Assembly: GCF_000373585.1 (NCBI RefSeq)
Contig: NZ_KB891898.1
Location: forward strand, 28,732-92,731
DNA length: 64,000 bases
Direction of reading: 5' to 3'
Source: Streptomyces sp. MspMP-M5
Lineage (GTDB): Bacteria > Actinomycetota > Actinomycetes > Streptomycetales > Streptomycetaceae
Shown: one piece after another, positions 42,444-50,671 of the stretch
How positions within the stretch are numbered: position 1 is the stretch's first letter
Layout of the letters: each line of letters opens with the position of its first letter
Notes under the pieces: generated by a model
The model's input: only the letters and a program-made list of their open reading frames with translations
Database searches by the model: none
Told to the model about the DNA's origin: nothing
Position numbers and translations under genes: made by a program

Positions 42444-42890
42444 ATGCTGACCTCGACGATCTGTGCCGCGGTCTCGGCAGCGGGCCTGGGCATCGCCGCG
42501 CTGACCGCCTATCGCAAGCGCTTCCTGGCCGCGACCCGGATCGCCGCCTTCTCCCTGATCCCGGTCGGCCTGGTCATGACGGGCGTCGTCGACTGGGTCA
42601 CCAGCATCGTCTTCAAGCCCACGGTCTGGGCGGGATTCGGGGTGCTGGCGCTCTCCGTGGTGCTGTTCATGATCAGCCGGCTGGCGGAGCGGCGCCGCGG
42701 CATATCCGGCCGCAAGGAGCGCCGGGCCGCGGCGGCCTCCGAGGCCCCGGCGGTGGCGCCGGCCGCCTCGGTGCCCTCCCTCGGTTCCGGCCGCAAGGCC
42801 CCCGGGAGCACGGCGGCCCCGGCCTCGGGCAGCGCTCCCAAGGATGACTTCTCGGACATCGAAGCGATCCTGAAAAAGCACGGGATCTGA
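42444..42890 (+). CDS. conserved membrane protein with a charged C-terminal tail
   Basis: A 148-residue protein with three hydrophobic segments in the first 80 residues (TICAAVSAAGLGIAALTAY, AFSLIPVGLVMTGVVDW, AGFGVLALSVVLFMISRL). A basic then Ala/Pro/Ser-rich tail follows and ends in DDFSDIEAILKKHGI, which looks like a conserved terminal peptide. No family function is recognised. GCAGGAGG precedes ATG 42444. It may be cotranscribed with the 51-residue membrane protein 68 bp on. Confidence 0.7.
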   Translation: MLTSTICAAVSAAGLGIAALTAYRKRFLAATRIAAFSLIPVGLVMTGVVDWVTSIVFKPTVWAGFGVLALSVVLFMISRLAERRRGISGRKERRAAAASEAPAVAPAASVPSLGSGRKAPGSTAAPASGSAPKDDFSDIEAILKKHGI

Positions 42891-42958
42891 TGAACTCCCG
42901 CTGCTGAGCGGCCCATTGCGGGTTCCGGGCCGATCATCTGCGCGATGATGCGCGCGAG

Positions 42959-43114
42959 ATGAACGATGAGTGCGCCCTCGCCCAAGACGACGCCACGTCC
43001 CCCGAGCCCCGCGGTTGCCTGTTCGCGCTGTCCCAGCCGCCGCTGATGCTCTTCCTGGCCGTGATCGGCCTGCTGCTCCTCCTAGGCGCGGTACACGACC
43101 TCTACATCCTCTGA
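42959..43114 (+). CDS. 51-residue single-pass membrane protein
   Basis: ATG 42959 opens 51 codons: MNDECALAQDD at the N-terminus, then PRGCLFALSQPPLMLFLAV and a long hydrophobic run (LMLFLAVIGLLLLLGAV), ending HDLYIL. The pattern is a soluble acidic head with two cysteines, one transmembrane helix and a short tail. There is no clear Shine-Dalgarno sequence. Codon use matches neighbouring genes, with G/C at nearly every third position, which supports a real gene. Function is unknown. Confidence 0.6.
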   Translation: MNDECALAQDDATSPEPRGCLFALSQPPLMLFLAVIGLLLLLGAVHDLYIL

Positions 43115-43188
43115 CGCCCCGCACAGGGCGGTCCGACAGCGGCGTAGGGGCAACCGGCACCCGCCGGGTGCCCGGCGCCGGCCGTCGT

Positions 43189-43755
43189 TCAGCCCGCCGC
43201 TTCCCGCCGCCGTGCGCGGTACGCCGCGACATGCAGCCGGTTCCCGCAGGTCCGGCTGTCGCAGTAGCGCCGCGAGCGGTTGCGGGAGAGGTCGACGAAG
43301 GCGTGCCGGCAGTCCGGTGCCTCGCAGCGCCGCAGCCGCTCGCGTTCCCCGGCGACGAGGATGAAGGCCAGCGCCATCCCGCCGTCCGCGGCGAGGTGGT
43401 CGGCGACCGAGGCGCCCGGAGCGAAGTAGTGGACGTGCCAGTCGTAGCCGTCGTGGTCGGTCAGCTGCGGGGTGGTGCCCGCCGAGGCCACCAGCGTGTT
43501 CAGCCGGGCGGCCGCGGTGCGGTCGTCGCCGGCCGCGAAGACCTCCGCGAAGTGCGCCCGGACGGCTCGCACGGCCGCCAGGTCGTCCGGCCCGAGGGAG
43601 CCCACGTCGCTGACCTTGTTGCGCCGGACGAACTCCGCGAGCGTCGCGAGGTCGGTCAGGCTGTCCGGGGCGCCGGGGGAGTCCCCCTCGGGCGCGGTGT
43701 TCAGCAGGTCGACGACGGCGTCCAGCGCGCACCGGGTGTCATGGGTGATCAGCAC
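43189..43755 (-). CDS. CGNR zinc-finger / ABATE domain protein
   Basis: A 188-residue protein. Residues about 1-135 correspond to the ABATE ligand-binding-like domain, and the C-terminus carries the CGNR zinc finger: RRCEAPDCRHAFVD, then SRRYCDSRTCGNRLHVAAYR, with four cysteines. The family is regarded as stress-related DNA-binding regulators. ATG 43755 is used. It converges with the small membrane protein gene and is followed on the same strand by no other gene. Confidence 0.87.
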   Translation of the reverse strand: MLITHDTRCALDAVVDLLNTAPEGDSPGAPDSLTDLATLAEFVRRNKVSDVGSLGPDDLAAVRAVRAHFAEVFAAGDDRTAAARLNTLVASAGTTPQLTDHDGYDWHVHYFAPGASVADHLAADGGMALAFILVAGERERLRRCEAPDCRHAFVDLSRNRSRRYCDSRTCGNRLHVAAYRARRREAAG

Positions 43756-43980
43756 GGTTCCGCTCCCTGGCCGGGTGGGGTCGGCCGGCGCCGCCCCGGT
43801 GTCGTTGGCGAATGGTCGCCGACTCTAGCGCCTGGGACAAGCCTCGGCGCCGTCCCCGCGGTGGGTCCGCGGCGACGGCGCCGAAGTGTGCCGTGTGAAC
43901 TTGTCGGTCCTGCGCCGTCTCCCCGAGTCGGACGGTCGCAAGTGTGAGCGGGTGGATGCGGAAAGTGTGCGTCCTGCGTC

Positions 43981-44394
43981 TCAGCTCTCCGCCAGGATGT
44001 GGGAGAGCTCGGTGTCGAGATCGAAGTGTCGGTGCTCCGTACCGGGCGGTACGGCGGCATCCGTGCGCTTCAGGAAGGATTCCAGCGCCCGCGCCGGGGC
44101 CTCCAGAAGGGCTTCCCCCTCCGGGGAACTCAGGGCGATGCAGACTACGCCCTGCCCGTGACTCCGGGACGGCCAGACGCGGACGTCTCCGGTGCCCGTG
44201 GGCCGGTGCAGGCCCTCCGCGAGGAGGTCGCGGGCGAAGACCCACTCGACCGTCTCCTCGGCTCCGGTGTGGAAGGTGGCGTGCACGGCATACGGATCGG
44301 CCGTGTCATACCGCAGGCCCGCGGGTACAGGCAGTGAGGACTCGCTCGACACAACGAGGCGCAGGTGCAGCTCGCAGCTGACCGTGGTGTTCAT
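43981..44394 (-). CDS. ssgB: sporulation-specific cell division regulator SsgB
   Basis: A 137-residue SsgA-like protein starting NTTVSCELHLRLVVSS and ending DLDTELSHILAES, which I recognise as essentially the streptomycete SsgB sequence. SsgB marks division sites and recruits FtsZ during sporulation-specific septation. ATG 44394 is used; the frame extends upstream to 44460 but the known start is here. In S. coelicolor the gene depends on stress sigma factor SigH; an AGGTAT (minus strand, 44517-44522) might be part of such a promoter, without a convincing -35. Confidence 0.97.
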   Translation of the reverse strand: MNTTVSCELHLRLVVSSESSLPVPAGLRYDTADPYAVHATFHTGAEETVEWVFARDLLAEGLHRPTGTGDVRVWPSRSHGQGVVCIALSSPEGEALLEAPARALESFLKRTDAAVPPGTEHRHFDLDTELSHILAES

Positions 44395-44771
44395 AAGCGC
44401 CAGGGCCTTTCGCTCAGTGTGCGCTCGGGGATTCGCACGTCGGCGAAATCGACATGCCACCTACGGTGCCGTTGTAAACCCCTCTGCCGGTTTTGGGTGG
44501 CTTCAGATACCTCTTACGGCGGATTGCGTGATCGTCCCCGGCGGTATTTCGGACAGCGGATCATGTCCGTTGTGTAGACAGCACGAATACGCAGAGTAAT
44601 GGAGCGGGGAGCGCTTCGCGGTGATCTCCGTCGGCTCGGCGTGCCGGGCTCCGGGCCTCGGTGTGCGGACGAGGGTGCGAGGCCGGCCGGACCGTGCCCG
44701 CCGAAGATCGGCCGGGCCTGCCGCCGTGGTCGGAAGCGCCTCCGACGTGCGGTAATGTTGGCGGTGCGCCC
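44395..44771. other. 377-nt divergent regulatory gap, ssgB / tRNA-Val
   Basis: No gene is supported. The left part must contain the ssgB promoter and is less GC-rich than the surroundings (44460-44600). The right end has TAATGT (44753-44758), a likely -10 for tRNA-Val at 44772. Confidence 0.5.
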
Positions 44772-44843
44772 GGGCGATTAGCTCAGTGGGAGAGCGCTTC
44801 GTTCACACCGAAGAGGTCACTGGTTCGAACCCAGTATCGCCCA
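44772..44843 (+). tRNA. tRNA-Val(CAC), copy 1
   Basis: Acceptor GGGCGAT/ATCGCCC with discriminator A. The anticodon stem CTTCG/CGAAG has loop TTCACAC, anticodon CAC, and the T arm has GGTTCGAACCC. A terminator hairpin begins 12 nt later. Confidence 0.95.
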
Positions 44844-44855
44844 CCCCGGACGACG

Positions 44856-44884
44856 GCCCGGAGACTCAAGTCTCCGGGCTTTCG
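44856..44884 (+). terminator. terminator after tRNA-Val(CAC) copy 1
   Basis: A stem of 10 bp, GCCCGGAGAC with its complement ending at 44879, has a very short loop and is followed by TTTC. Confidence 0.85.
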
Positions 44885-44929
44885 CGGTTGTTGGGCCGTT
44901 CCCGGCGCGGTGGGGCGCACACTGGGATC

Positions 44930-45400
44930 ATGCCCGACACGTCACGCCGGCCGTGCCGTCTGCACCGCTACCACTTCCGCAGCGTCTGGCTGCTGAACGC
45001 CCCGCCCACCGTCGTCTATGCGGTGCTGGAGCGGGCCGAGGCGTACCCCCGCTGGTGGCCGCAGGTGCGCGAGGTCGCCCCGCTCGACGACCGCAGCGGC
45101 CTCGCGCGCTTCCGGTCCTTCCTGCCGTACGACCTGGTCGTGGTGGTGACCGAGACCCGGCGGGACCCGGGAGCCGGGGTGCTGGAGATCGCGATGCGCG
45201 GGGACCTGGCCGGCTGGGCGCGGTGGACGATCGTGCCCGGCGAGGGCGGCACCCGGGCCGTGTACGAGCAGGACGTGGAGGTCCGCAAGCCGGGGCTGCG
45301 GCGCTGGGCGCTGTTCGGGCGGCCGCTGTTCCGGATCAACCACGCGCTGATGATGCGGGCCGGGCGGCGCGGGCTGACGGCCTGGCTGGCCCGCGGATGA
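44930..45400 (+). CDS. SRPBCC family protein
   Basis: A 156-residue protein of the START/polyketide-cyclase-like helix-grip fold: WLLNAPPTVVYAVLERAEAYPRWWPQVREV at the N-terminus, then beta strands LPYDLVVVVTETRRD and AGWARWTIVPGEGGT, and a C-terminal helix with RINHALMMRAGRRGL. Such proteins bind small hydrophobic ligands; none can be named. ATG 44930 is used. It sits between two copies of the same tRNA gene. Confidence 0.8.
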   Translation: MPDTSRRPCRLHRYHFRSVWLLNAPPTVVYAVLERAEAYPRWWPQVREVAPLDDRSGLARFRSFLPYDLVVVVTETRRDPGAGVLEIAMRGDLAGWARWTIVPGEGGTRAVYEQDVEVRKPGLRRWALFGRPLFRINHALMMRAGRRGLTAWLARG

Positions 45401-45417
45401 GGAGGCCGGAACGGAAT

Positions 45418-45447
45418 TTGATGGAAGGGCCTGGCGGCCTGTATTGT
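45418..45447 (+). promoter_or_regulatory. promoter of tRNA-Val(CAC) copy 2
   Basis: TTGATG (45418-45423) and TATTGT (45442-45447) are 18 bp apart, about 36 nt before the tRNA. Confidence 0.65.
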
Positions 45448-45482
45448 TCAGGTCGTTCGCGAGGGAAACCTCGCCGGAACCC

Positions 45483-45554
45483 GGGCGATTAGCTCAGTGG
45501 GAGAGCGCTTCGTTCACACCGAAGAGGTCACTGGTTCGAACCCAGTATCGCCCA
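45483..45554 (+). tRNA. tRNA-Val(CAC), copy 2
   Basis: Its sequence is identical to the copy at 44772-44843, including acceptor GGGCGAT and discriminator A. It has its own promoter and terminator, so it is a separate unit rather than part of an operon. Confidence 0.95.
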
Positions 45555-45566
45555 CCGGGATCAAGA

Positions 45567-45598
45567 ACCGGACCGTCGGAAGGCGGTCCGGTTTCTTT
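45567..45598 (+). terminator. terminator after tRNA-Val(CAC) copy 2
   Basis: An 8-bp stem, ACCGGACC (45567-45574) with GGTCCGGT (45585-45592), is followed by TTCTTTTC. Confidence 0.88.
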
Positions 45599-45696
45599 TC
45601 GTTGGCGTGCAGGCGTGCGGCAGCGGCACTCGAAGGCCGGTCAATTCCCTTCGGCTGTACCGGCGTTGGGAATTCTGCCGGAATTCCGGGGTGGAA

Positions 45697-46422
45697 TCAG
45701 GCCGCGGCGGGGAGTTCCGGCCGCAGTGGCCAGTGCGGGTCGACGGGCTCGGGGGTGCCGCTGCGGGCGAACCACGCCTGGAGGCCGCGGGCCTGGGCCG
45801 CGTGCCAGACCGCCTGCCGGGTGTGCAGCTCGGCGGGCTGAAGGCCCTCCAGTCGGTCGGCGAAGCGCCGGCCCAGCTCCCGGACCACCCGCAGCGCGGC
45901 CAGCGCGTCCGCCGCCGCCTCGTGGGCGTCGGTCAGCTCGATCTCGTAGTGCGCGCACAGGTCCGTGAGGGTGCGGCGGCCCTTGCGATAGCGGTCCAGG
46001 TGCTTGTCCAGGACGCGGGGGTCGAGGACGTGCAGCGGATGCGCGCCCAGATAGGCGTCCAGGGAGCTGGCGCGGTGGCGCTTCAACTCCCGCTCCAGCA
46101 GCGTCAGGTCGAACGGGGCGTTCATCACCACCAGCGGGCGGACGGCTACCGCCTGGGCGGCCAGCGCGCGGGCCACCTCCTCCAGCACCGGCGCCGGCCA
46201 GCGGCCGTGCCGCGCGAGGTGATCCGCCGTCAGGCCGTGCACCGCGGTCGCGGCCTCCGGTATCTCCACCCCGGGATTGATCAGCCAGCGGGTGACGCGC
46301 GGGGCGGCGCGCGGGGTCTCCTGGACCACCAGGGCGGCGGAGACGATGCGATCGCGCTCGACGTCGATGCCCGTCGTCTCGGTGTCGAAGGCGGCAAGTG
46401 GACCGTCATACCAGCGCGGCAT
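45697..46422 (-). CDS. DnaQ-like 3'-5' exonuclease
   Basis: A 241-residue DEDDh exonuclease. Exo I is AAFDTETTGID, Exo II is VVMNAPFDLTLLERE, and Exo III is HEAAADALAALRVVRE with the catalytic His and Asp. This is the fold of the DNA polymerase III epsilon subunit; the protein is too short to carry polymerase-binding extensions and may act in repair or RNA turnover. GAGGAGTTGGCTG precedes ATG 46422. The 223-nt region to the next gene is a divergent promoter. Confidence 0.9.
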   Translation of the reverse strand: MPRWYDGPLAAFDTETTGIDVERDRIVSAALVVQETPRAAPRVTRWLINPGVEIPEAATAVHGLTADHLARHGRWPAPVLEEVARALAAQAVAVRPLVVMNAPFDLTLLERELKRHRASSLDAYLGAHPLHVLDPRVLDKHLDRYRKGRRTLTDLCAHYEIELTDAHEAAADALAALRVVRELGRRFADRLEGLQPAELHTRQAVWHAAQARGLQAWFARSGTPEPVDPHWPLRPELPAAA

Positions 46423-46645
46423 CAGCCAACTCCTCGCGGTCGTACGGGGGATGACGGTGCACGTCACCCGAGCTGGTGATACCCGGGGCGAGGACGGCTC
46501 GAACCGCCCTTGTTTGCGGGCCGCTTGACGCGGAGACAACCACAGAGGACGGGCCGGCGCGTACCGCGGTCCGGCGGCTTCCCGCGCCGGGCTCCGCCCC
46601 GCCGCCCGGACGCATCGATTCGGCACGGCCCGGAAGGCATCCGCG

Positions 46646-47233
46646 ATGACCCTCGCGCAGCCCGAACCGGGCGGGCTGTCCCCCGCAAGCGGGCGGTACC
46701 CCCGGCCCTCCCTCACCCCGCGGCGCGGTGGCCTGGCCACCACCGCCTGCATGGAAACCCTCCAGGTGGGCTACCTGCACGCGGTCGCCGCCGCCTCCGG
46801 GTGCTCACTGGCACAGCCCTTCCCGGACAACGGAATCGACTGGCACGTCAGCCATGCCGCGCCCAGCCACACCGTCGACGACGAGGTGACCATCAAGGTG
46901 CAGCTCAAGTGCACCTACCAGACCGCCCCGCGCCCGCCGGGGCCCACCTTCGCCTTCACGCTCGACAACGACCACCTGGTGAAGCTGGCCCGCACACCGG
47001 TGGCGGTGCACAAGATCCTCGTCGTGATGCTCGTCCCACGGGATCCGGACGACTGGCTGCGGGCCGGGCACGACCATCTCGAACTGCGGCACTGCTGCTA
47101 CTGGATCAACCTCGCCGGCCATCCGGTGACCGGCCGGCGCAGGACCACTGTGCGGATCCCGACCACGCGGATCTTCGACGACCGTGCGCTGCGCGAGATC
47201 ATGACGCGGGTCGGGGCGGGAGGGAGACCCTGA
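46646..47233 (+). CDS. DUF4365 domain protein
   Basis: A 195-residue protein. From residue 36 it matches DUF4365 by eye: METLQVGYLHAVAAASGC, NGIDWHVSH, then VQLKCTYQ and FTLDNDHLVKL with VMLVPRDPDDWL. The D-x(n)-QLK arrangement recalls the PD-(D/E)XK nuclease-like core proposed for the family, so nucleic-acid cleavage is possible but unproven. The first 35 residues overlap a GC-rich palindrome, so ATG 46751 could be the true start. Its stop overlaps the next gene by 1 nt. Confidence 0.75.
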   Translation: MTLAQPEPGGLSPASGRYPRPSLTPRRGGLATTACMETLQVGYLHAVAAASGCSLAQPFPDNGIDWHVSHAAPSHTVDDEVTIKVQLKCTYQTAPRPPGPTFAFTLDNDHLVKLARTPVAVHKILVVMLVPRDPDDWLRAGHDHLELRHCCYWINLAGHPVTGRRRTTVRIPTTRIFDDRALREIMTRVGAGGRP

Positions 47234-48501
47234 TGGACCGGCTGACCGACGATCACGGCCCGACCGACGAATACGGCCCGACCGACGACTACGGCGCGCC
47301 GCCGCCGGACCCCGCACGGCTCGACCCGGCGGTGCTCGGCGCCCTGCTGGCCCGGCACGGCTGGCGGCGCCGGGGCGCGGCGACCGGCCGCTGCGCCCGC
47401 TGGACCCCACCGGACGGGTCGGCCGGCACCAGCCTTCTGGTGCCGGCCGACCGCCGGTTCCCCGACAGTGCCGAGCTGTTGGCCGAGGCGCTGGCGGCGC
47501 TGGAGCGGAGCGCCGCCCCCTCGGCCCGCGAGGTGCTGGTCGGGCTGGCGGTGCCCAGCGACGAGGTCCGCTGGGAGCGCGAGGTCCCCGACGGCGGCCC
47601 CGGGACCGCGCACTGGGTGGCGCAGGAGCAGCTGCGTGGCGCGGCCCGCGCCCTGCTGACGGCCGGCGCGCTGGGCAGCTACGCCCGCGCCGGCTACTAC
47701 GGCGCCCGGTACCAGCGGCGGGCCGCCGGCTTCCTGGGTCAGGTGCTGGTCGGGCCGGCCCCGGCCGGCCGCCGGCTGGCCGCGTTCGTCCCCGTACGGG
47801 CCGGGCGCGGCGCGGTCGCCGGGCTCCAGCGGGCGCTGCACGCGGCCCGCGATGCCACCGACTACCAGCGGGCCACCGGCGGCATGGAGGCGTTCGACGC
47901 GGCGGTCGGGCTGGGCGTCTGCCACGAACTGGCGCAGGCGCTGATCGCGCTGGTGCGGGGCGCCGAGGGGGTGCGGATCGCGATCGCCTGGTCGCCGTCG
48001 GCCGGCACCCCGGCCGGGTTCGCGGCCCGCCCGGAACCCGTGGAGTTCTCGCCCGGCGACCTGCCCGCGCTCCAGCAGGCCGCCCAGCGCTACGTCCGCG
48101 CCGAGCCGTCGCTGCCGGTGCGGGTGACCGGCACCGTCGTACGGCTGCGCCGGGAGCGGCCGGACGGCCCGGGGTCGGTGCGGCTGCGGGTGATCACCGG
48201 GGCGGACGTGGGGCAGGTGCGGGTGGCGCTGGGAGAGGAGGACTACCGGATCGCCGGCCATGCGCATCTGGCCGGGCTGCCGATCCGGGTCAGCGGCCGG
48301 CTGGAGAGCCGGGGCGGCTTCCGGCGGATCACCGGCAGCCGGGACGTCATCCCCGTACAGGTCGATCCGGCCGACCGGGACCGGCTGCTGAAGGCGCTCT
48401 GGGCGGACCCCGCGGGGCCCGGGGACGGCGGGGGCGGCGGATTCGGCGAGGAGGACGGCGAGGACGGCGCGGTGTGCGGCGGGTCGCCGGCGGACGCCTG
48501 A
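47233..48501 (+). CDS. uncharacterised protein coupled to the DUF4365 gene
   Basis: A 422-residue protein not recognised as a named family. The N-terminus has three near-repeats of GPTD(D/E)YG. The middle (about 30-290) is Ala/Arg-rich with few motifs. Residues about 295-385 could form an OB-like barrel (LPVRVTGTVVRLRRERP, SVRLRVITGADVGQVRVAL, IRVSGRLESRGGFRRITGS), which would suggest nucleic-acid binding. The C-terminus is acidic and Gly-rich. TGATG coupling to the DUF4365 gene implies a joint function. GGGAGGGAGA precedes the ATG. Confidence 0.7.
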   Translation: MDRLTDDHGPTDEYGPTDDYGAPPPDPARLDPAVLGALLARHGWRRRGAATGRCARWTPPDGSAGTSLLVPADRRFPDSAELLAEALAALERSAAPSAREVLVGLAVPSDEVRWEREVPDGGPGTAHWVAQEQLRGAARALLTAGALGSYARAGYYGARYQRRAAGFLGQVLVGPAPAGRRLAAFVPVRAGRGAVAGLQRALHAARDATDYQRATGGMEAFDAAVGLGVCHELAQALIALVRGAEGVRIAIAWSPSAGTPAGFAARPEPVEFSPGDLPALQQAAQRYVRAEPSLPVRVTGTVVRLRRERPDGPGSVRLRVITGADVGQVRVALGEEDYRIAGHAHLAGLPIRVSGRLESRGGFRRITGSRDVIPVQVDPADRDRLLKALWADPAGPGDGGGGGFGEEDGEDGAVCGGSPADA

Positions 48502-48604
48502 GCGGCCGGGGCGAAGCCGTTTCGCGGTGCGGTCCCGCGGCTCGGTACGATTCGGAGGCGCAGCAAACGCTGACGCGAGTGAAGACATGAGTCAGGAGAG
48601 ACCG

Positions 48605-50587
48605 GTGTCAGACGTCCGTGTGACCGTCCAACGCGATTCCGAGCGGGAAGAACGCGTGGTGACCACGGGCACTACGGCCGCCGACCTCTTCCAGGGCGAG
48701 CGCAGCGTGGTGGCCGCACGGGTGGCCGGCGAACTGAAGGACCTCACCCACGAGCTGGCCGACGGCGACGAGGTCGAGCCCGTCGAGATCACCTCCGAGG
48801 ACGGCCTGAACATCCTGCGACACTCCACCGCGCACGTCATGGCCCAGGCCGTGCAGGAGCTCTTCCCCGAGGCCAAGCTCGGCATCGGCCCGCCGATCAA
48901 GGACGGCTTCTACTACGACTTCGACGTCGAGAAGCCCTTCCACCCCGACGATCTCAAGCGCATCGAGAAGAAGATGCAGGAGATCCAGAAGCGCGGCCAG
49001 AAGTTCGCCCGCCGCGTGGTGACCGACGAGGACGCCCGCGCCGAGCTGGCCGACGAGCCCTACAAGCTGGAGCTGATCGGCCTCAAGGGCTCCGCCGCGG
49101 ACGCCGCCGAGGGCGCCTCCGCCGAGGTCGGCGCCGGCGAGCTGAGCATCTACGACAACCTCGACGCCAAGACCGGCGAGCTGTGCTGGAAGGACCTGTG
49201 CCGCGGGCCGCACCTGCCCAGCACCCGGAACATCCCGGTCTTCAAGCTGATGCGGTCGGCCGCCGCCTACTGGCGCGGCAGCGAGAAGAACCCGCAGCTG
49301 CAGCGCATCTACGGCACCGCCTGGCCCACCAAGGACGAGCTCAAGGCGTACCTGGACTTCCTCGCCGAGGCCGAGAAGCGCGACCACCGCAAGCTCGGTG
49401 CCGAGCTTGACCTCTTCTCCATCCCGGAGGAGCTGGGCTCCGGCCTCGCGGTCTTCCACCCCAAGGGCGGCGTCGTCCGCCGGGTGATGGAGGACTACTC
49501 CCGCAAGCGGCACGAGCTGTCGGACTACGAGTTCGTGAACACCCCGCACATCACCAAGGAAGCGCTCTTCGAGACGTCGGGGCACCTGCCGAACTACGGC
49601 GACGCGATGTTCCCGCCGCTGGAGTTCGACGGGCAGAACTACCGCCTCAAGGCGATGAACTGCCCCATGCACAACCTGATCTTCAAGGCCCGCGGCCGCT
49701 CGTACCGCGAACTCCCGCTGCGGCTCTTCGAGTTCGGCACGGTGTACCGCTACGAGAAGTCGGGCGTGGTGCACGGCCTGACCCGGGCCCGCGGCTTCAC
49801 CCAGGACGACTCGCACATCTACTGCACCAAGGAGCAGATGGCGGACGAGCTGGACAGCCTGCTCACCTTCGTCCTCGACCTGCTGCGCGACTACGGCCTG
49901 AACGACTTCGAGCTGGAACTGTCCACCCGCGACCCGGAGTCCGACAAGTTCATCGGCGAGGACGCGGAGTGGGAGGAAGCCACCGAGGCGCTGCGCCAGG
50001 CGGCCGAGAAGCAGGGGCTGCCGCTGGTGCCCGACCCGGGCGGCGCCGCGTTCTACGGCCCGAAGATCTCGGTGCAGGCGAAGGACGCCATCGGCCGGTC
50101 CTGGCAGATGTCGACGATCCAGGTCGACTTCCAGCAGCCCGCCCGCTTCGGCCTGGAGTACACCGCGGCGGACGGCTCCAAGCAGCAGCCCGTCATGATC
50201 CACCGGGCGCTGTTCGGCTCCATCGAGCGGTTCTTCGCGGTGCTGCTGGAGCACTACGCGGGCGCCTTCCCGGCGTGGCTGGCCCCGGTGCAGGCCACCT
50301 GCATCCCGATCGGCGACGCCCACGTCCCGTACCTGGCGGAGTTCGCCGCGGAGGCGAAGGCCAAGGGGCTGCGGGTCGAGGTGGACTCCTCCTCGGACCG
50401 GATGCAGAAGAAGATCCGGAACGCGCAGAAGTCCAAGGTGCCGTTCATGATCCTCGCCGGTGACGAGGACATGGCCGCCGGCGCGGTGTCCTTCCGCTAC
50501 CGCGACGGGTCGCAGGAGAACGGCATCCCGCGTGACCAGGCCATCGCCAAGCTGCTGGACGTGGTGGAGCGTCGCGTCCAGGTCTGA
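48605..50587 (+). CDS. thrS: threonyl-tRNA synthetase
   Basis: ThrRS charges tRNA-Thr. The 660-residue protein has an N-terminal TGS-like domain, the editing-domain signature HSTAHVMAQAV, the class II core with GLTRARGFTQDDSHIY (motif 2) and MIHRALFGSIERF (motif 3), and a C-terminal anticodon-binding domain. The zinc ligand cysteine is in KAMNCPMH. GTG 48605 follows AGGAGAG; ATG 48587 would add six residues. No T-box leader is seen. A perfect hairpin ends the gene. Confidence 0.97.
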   Translation: MSDVRVTVQRDSEREERVVTTGTTAADLFQGERSVVAARVAGELKDLTHELADGDEVEPVEITSEDGLNILRHSTAHVMAQAVQELFPEAKLGIGPPIKDGFYYDFDVEKPFHPDDLKRIEKKMQEIQKRGQKFARRVVTDEDARAELADEPYKLELIGLKGSAADAAEGASAEVGAGELSIYDNLDAKTGELCWKDLCRGPHLPSTRNIPVFKLMRSAAAYWRGSEKNPQLQRIYGTAWPTKDELKAYLDFLAEAEKRDHRKLGAELDLFSIPEELGSGLAVFHPKGGVVRRVMEDYSRKRHELSDYEFVNTPHITKEALFETSGHLPNYGDAMFPPLEFDGQNYRLKAMNCPMHNLIFKARGRSYRELPLRLFEFGTVYRYEKSGVVHGLTRARGFTQDDSHIYCTKEQMADELDSLLTFVLDLLRDYGLNDFELELSTRDPESDKFIGEDAEWEEATEALRQAAEKQGLPLVPDPGGAAFYGPKISVQAKDAIGRSWQMSTIQVDFQQPARFGLEYTAADGSKQQPVMIHRALFGSIERFFAVLLEHYAGAFPAWLAPVQATCIPIGDAHVPYLAEFAAEAKAKGLRVEVDSSSDRMQKKIRNAQKSKVPFMILAGDEDMAAGAVSFRYRDGSQENGIPRDQAIAKLLDVVERRVQV

Positions 50588-50601
50588 CGCAGACGATTGC
50601 A

Positions 50602-50632
50602 CGAGGGGCGGTCCCATCGGGACCGCCCCTCG
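50602..50632 (+). terminator. terminator after thrS
   Basis: A perfect 14-bp stem, CGAGGGGCGGTCCC (50602-50615) with its complement at 50619-50632, has a 3-nt loop. Confidence 0.9.
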
Positions 50633-50671
50633 CCGCTTCCCCGTCCGGCCCGGGAGAATATGCTTCGCAAC

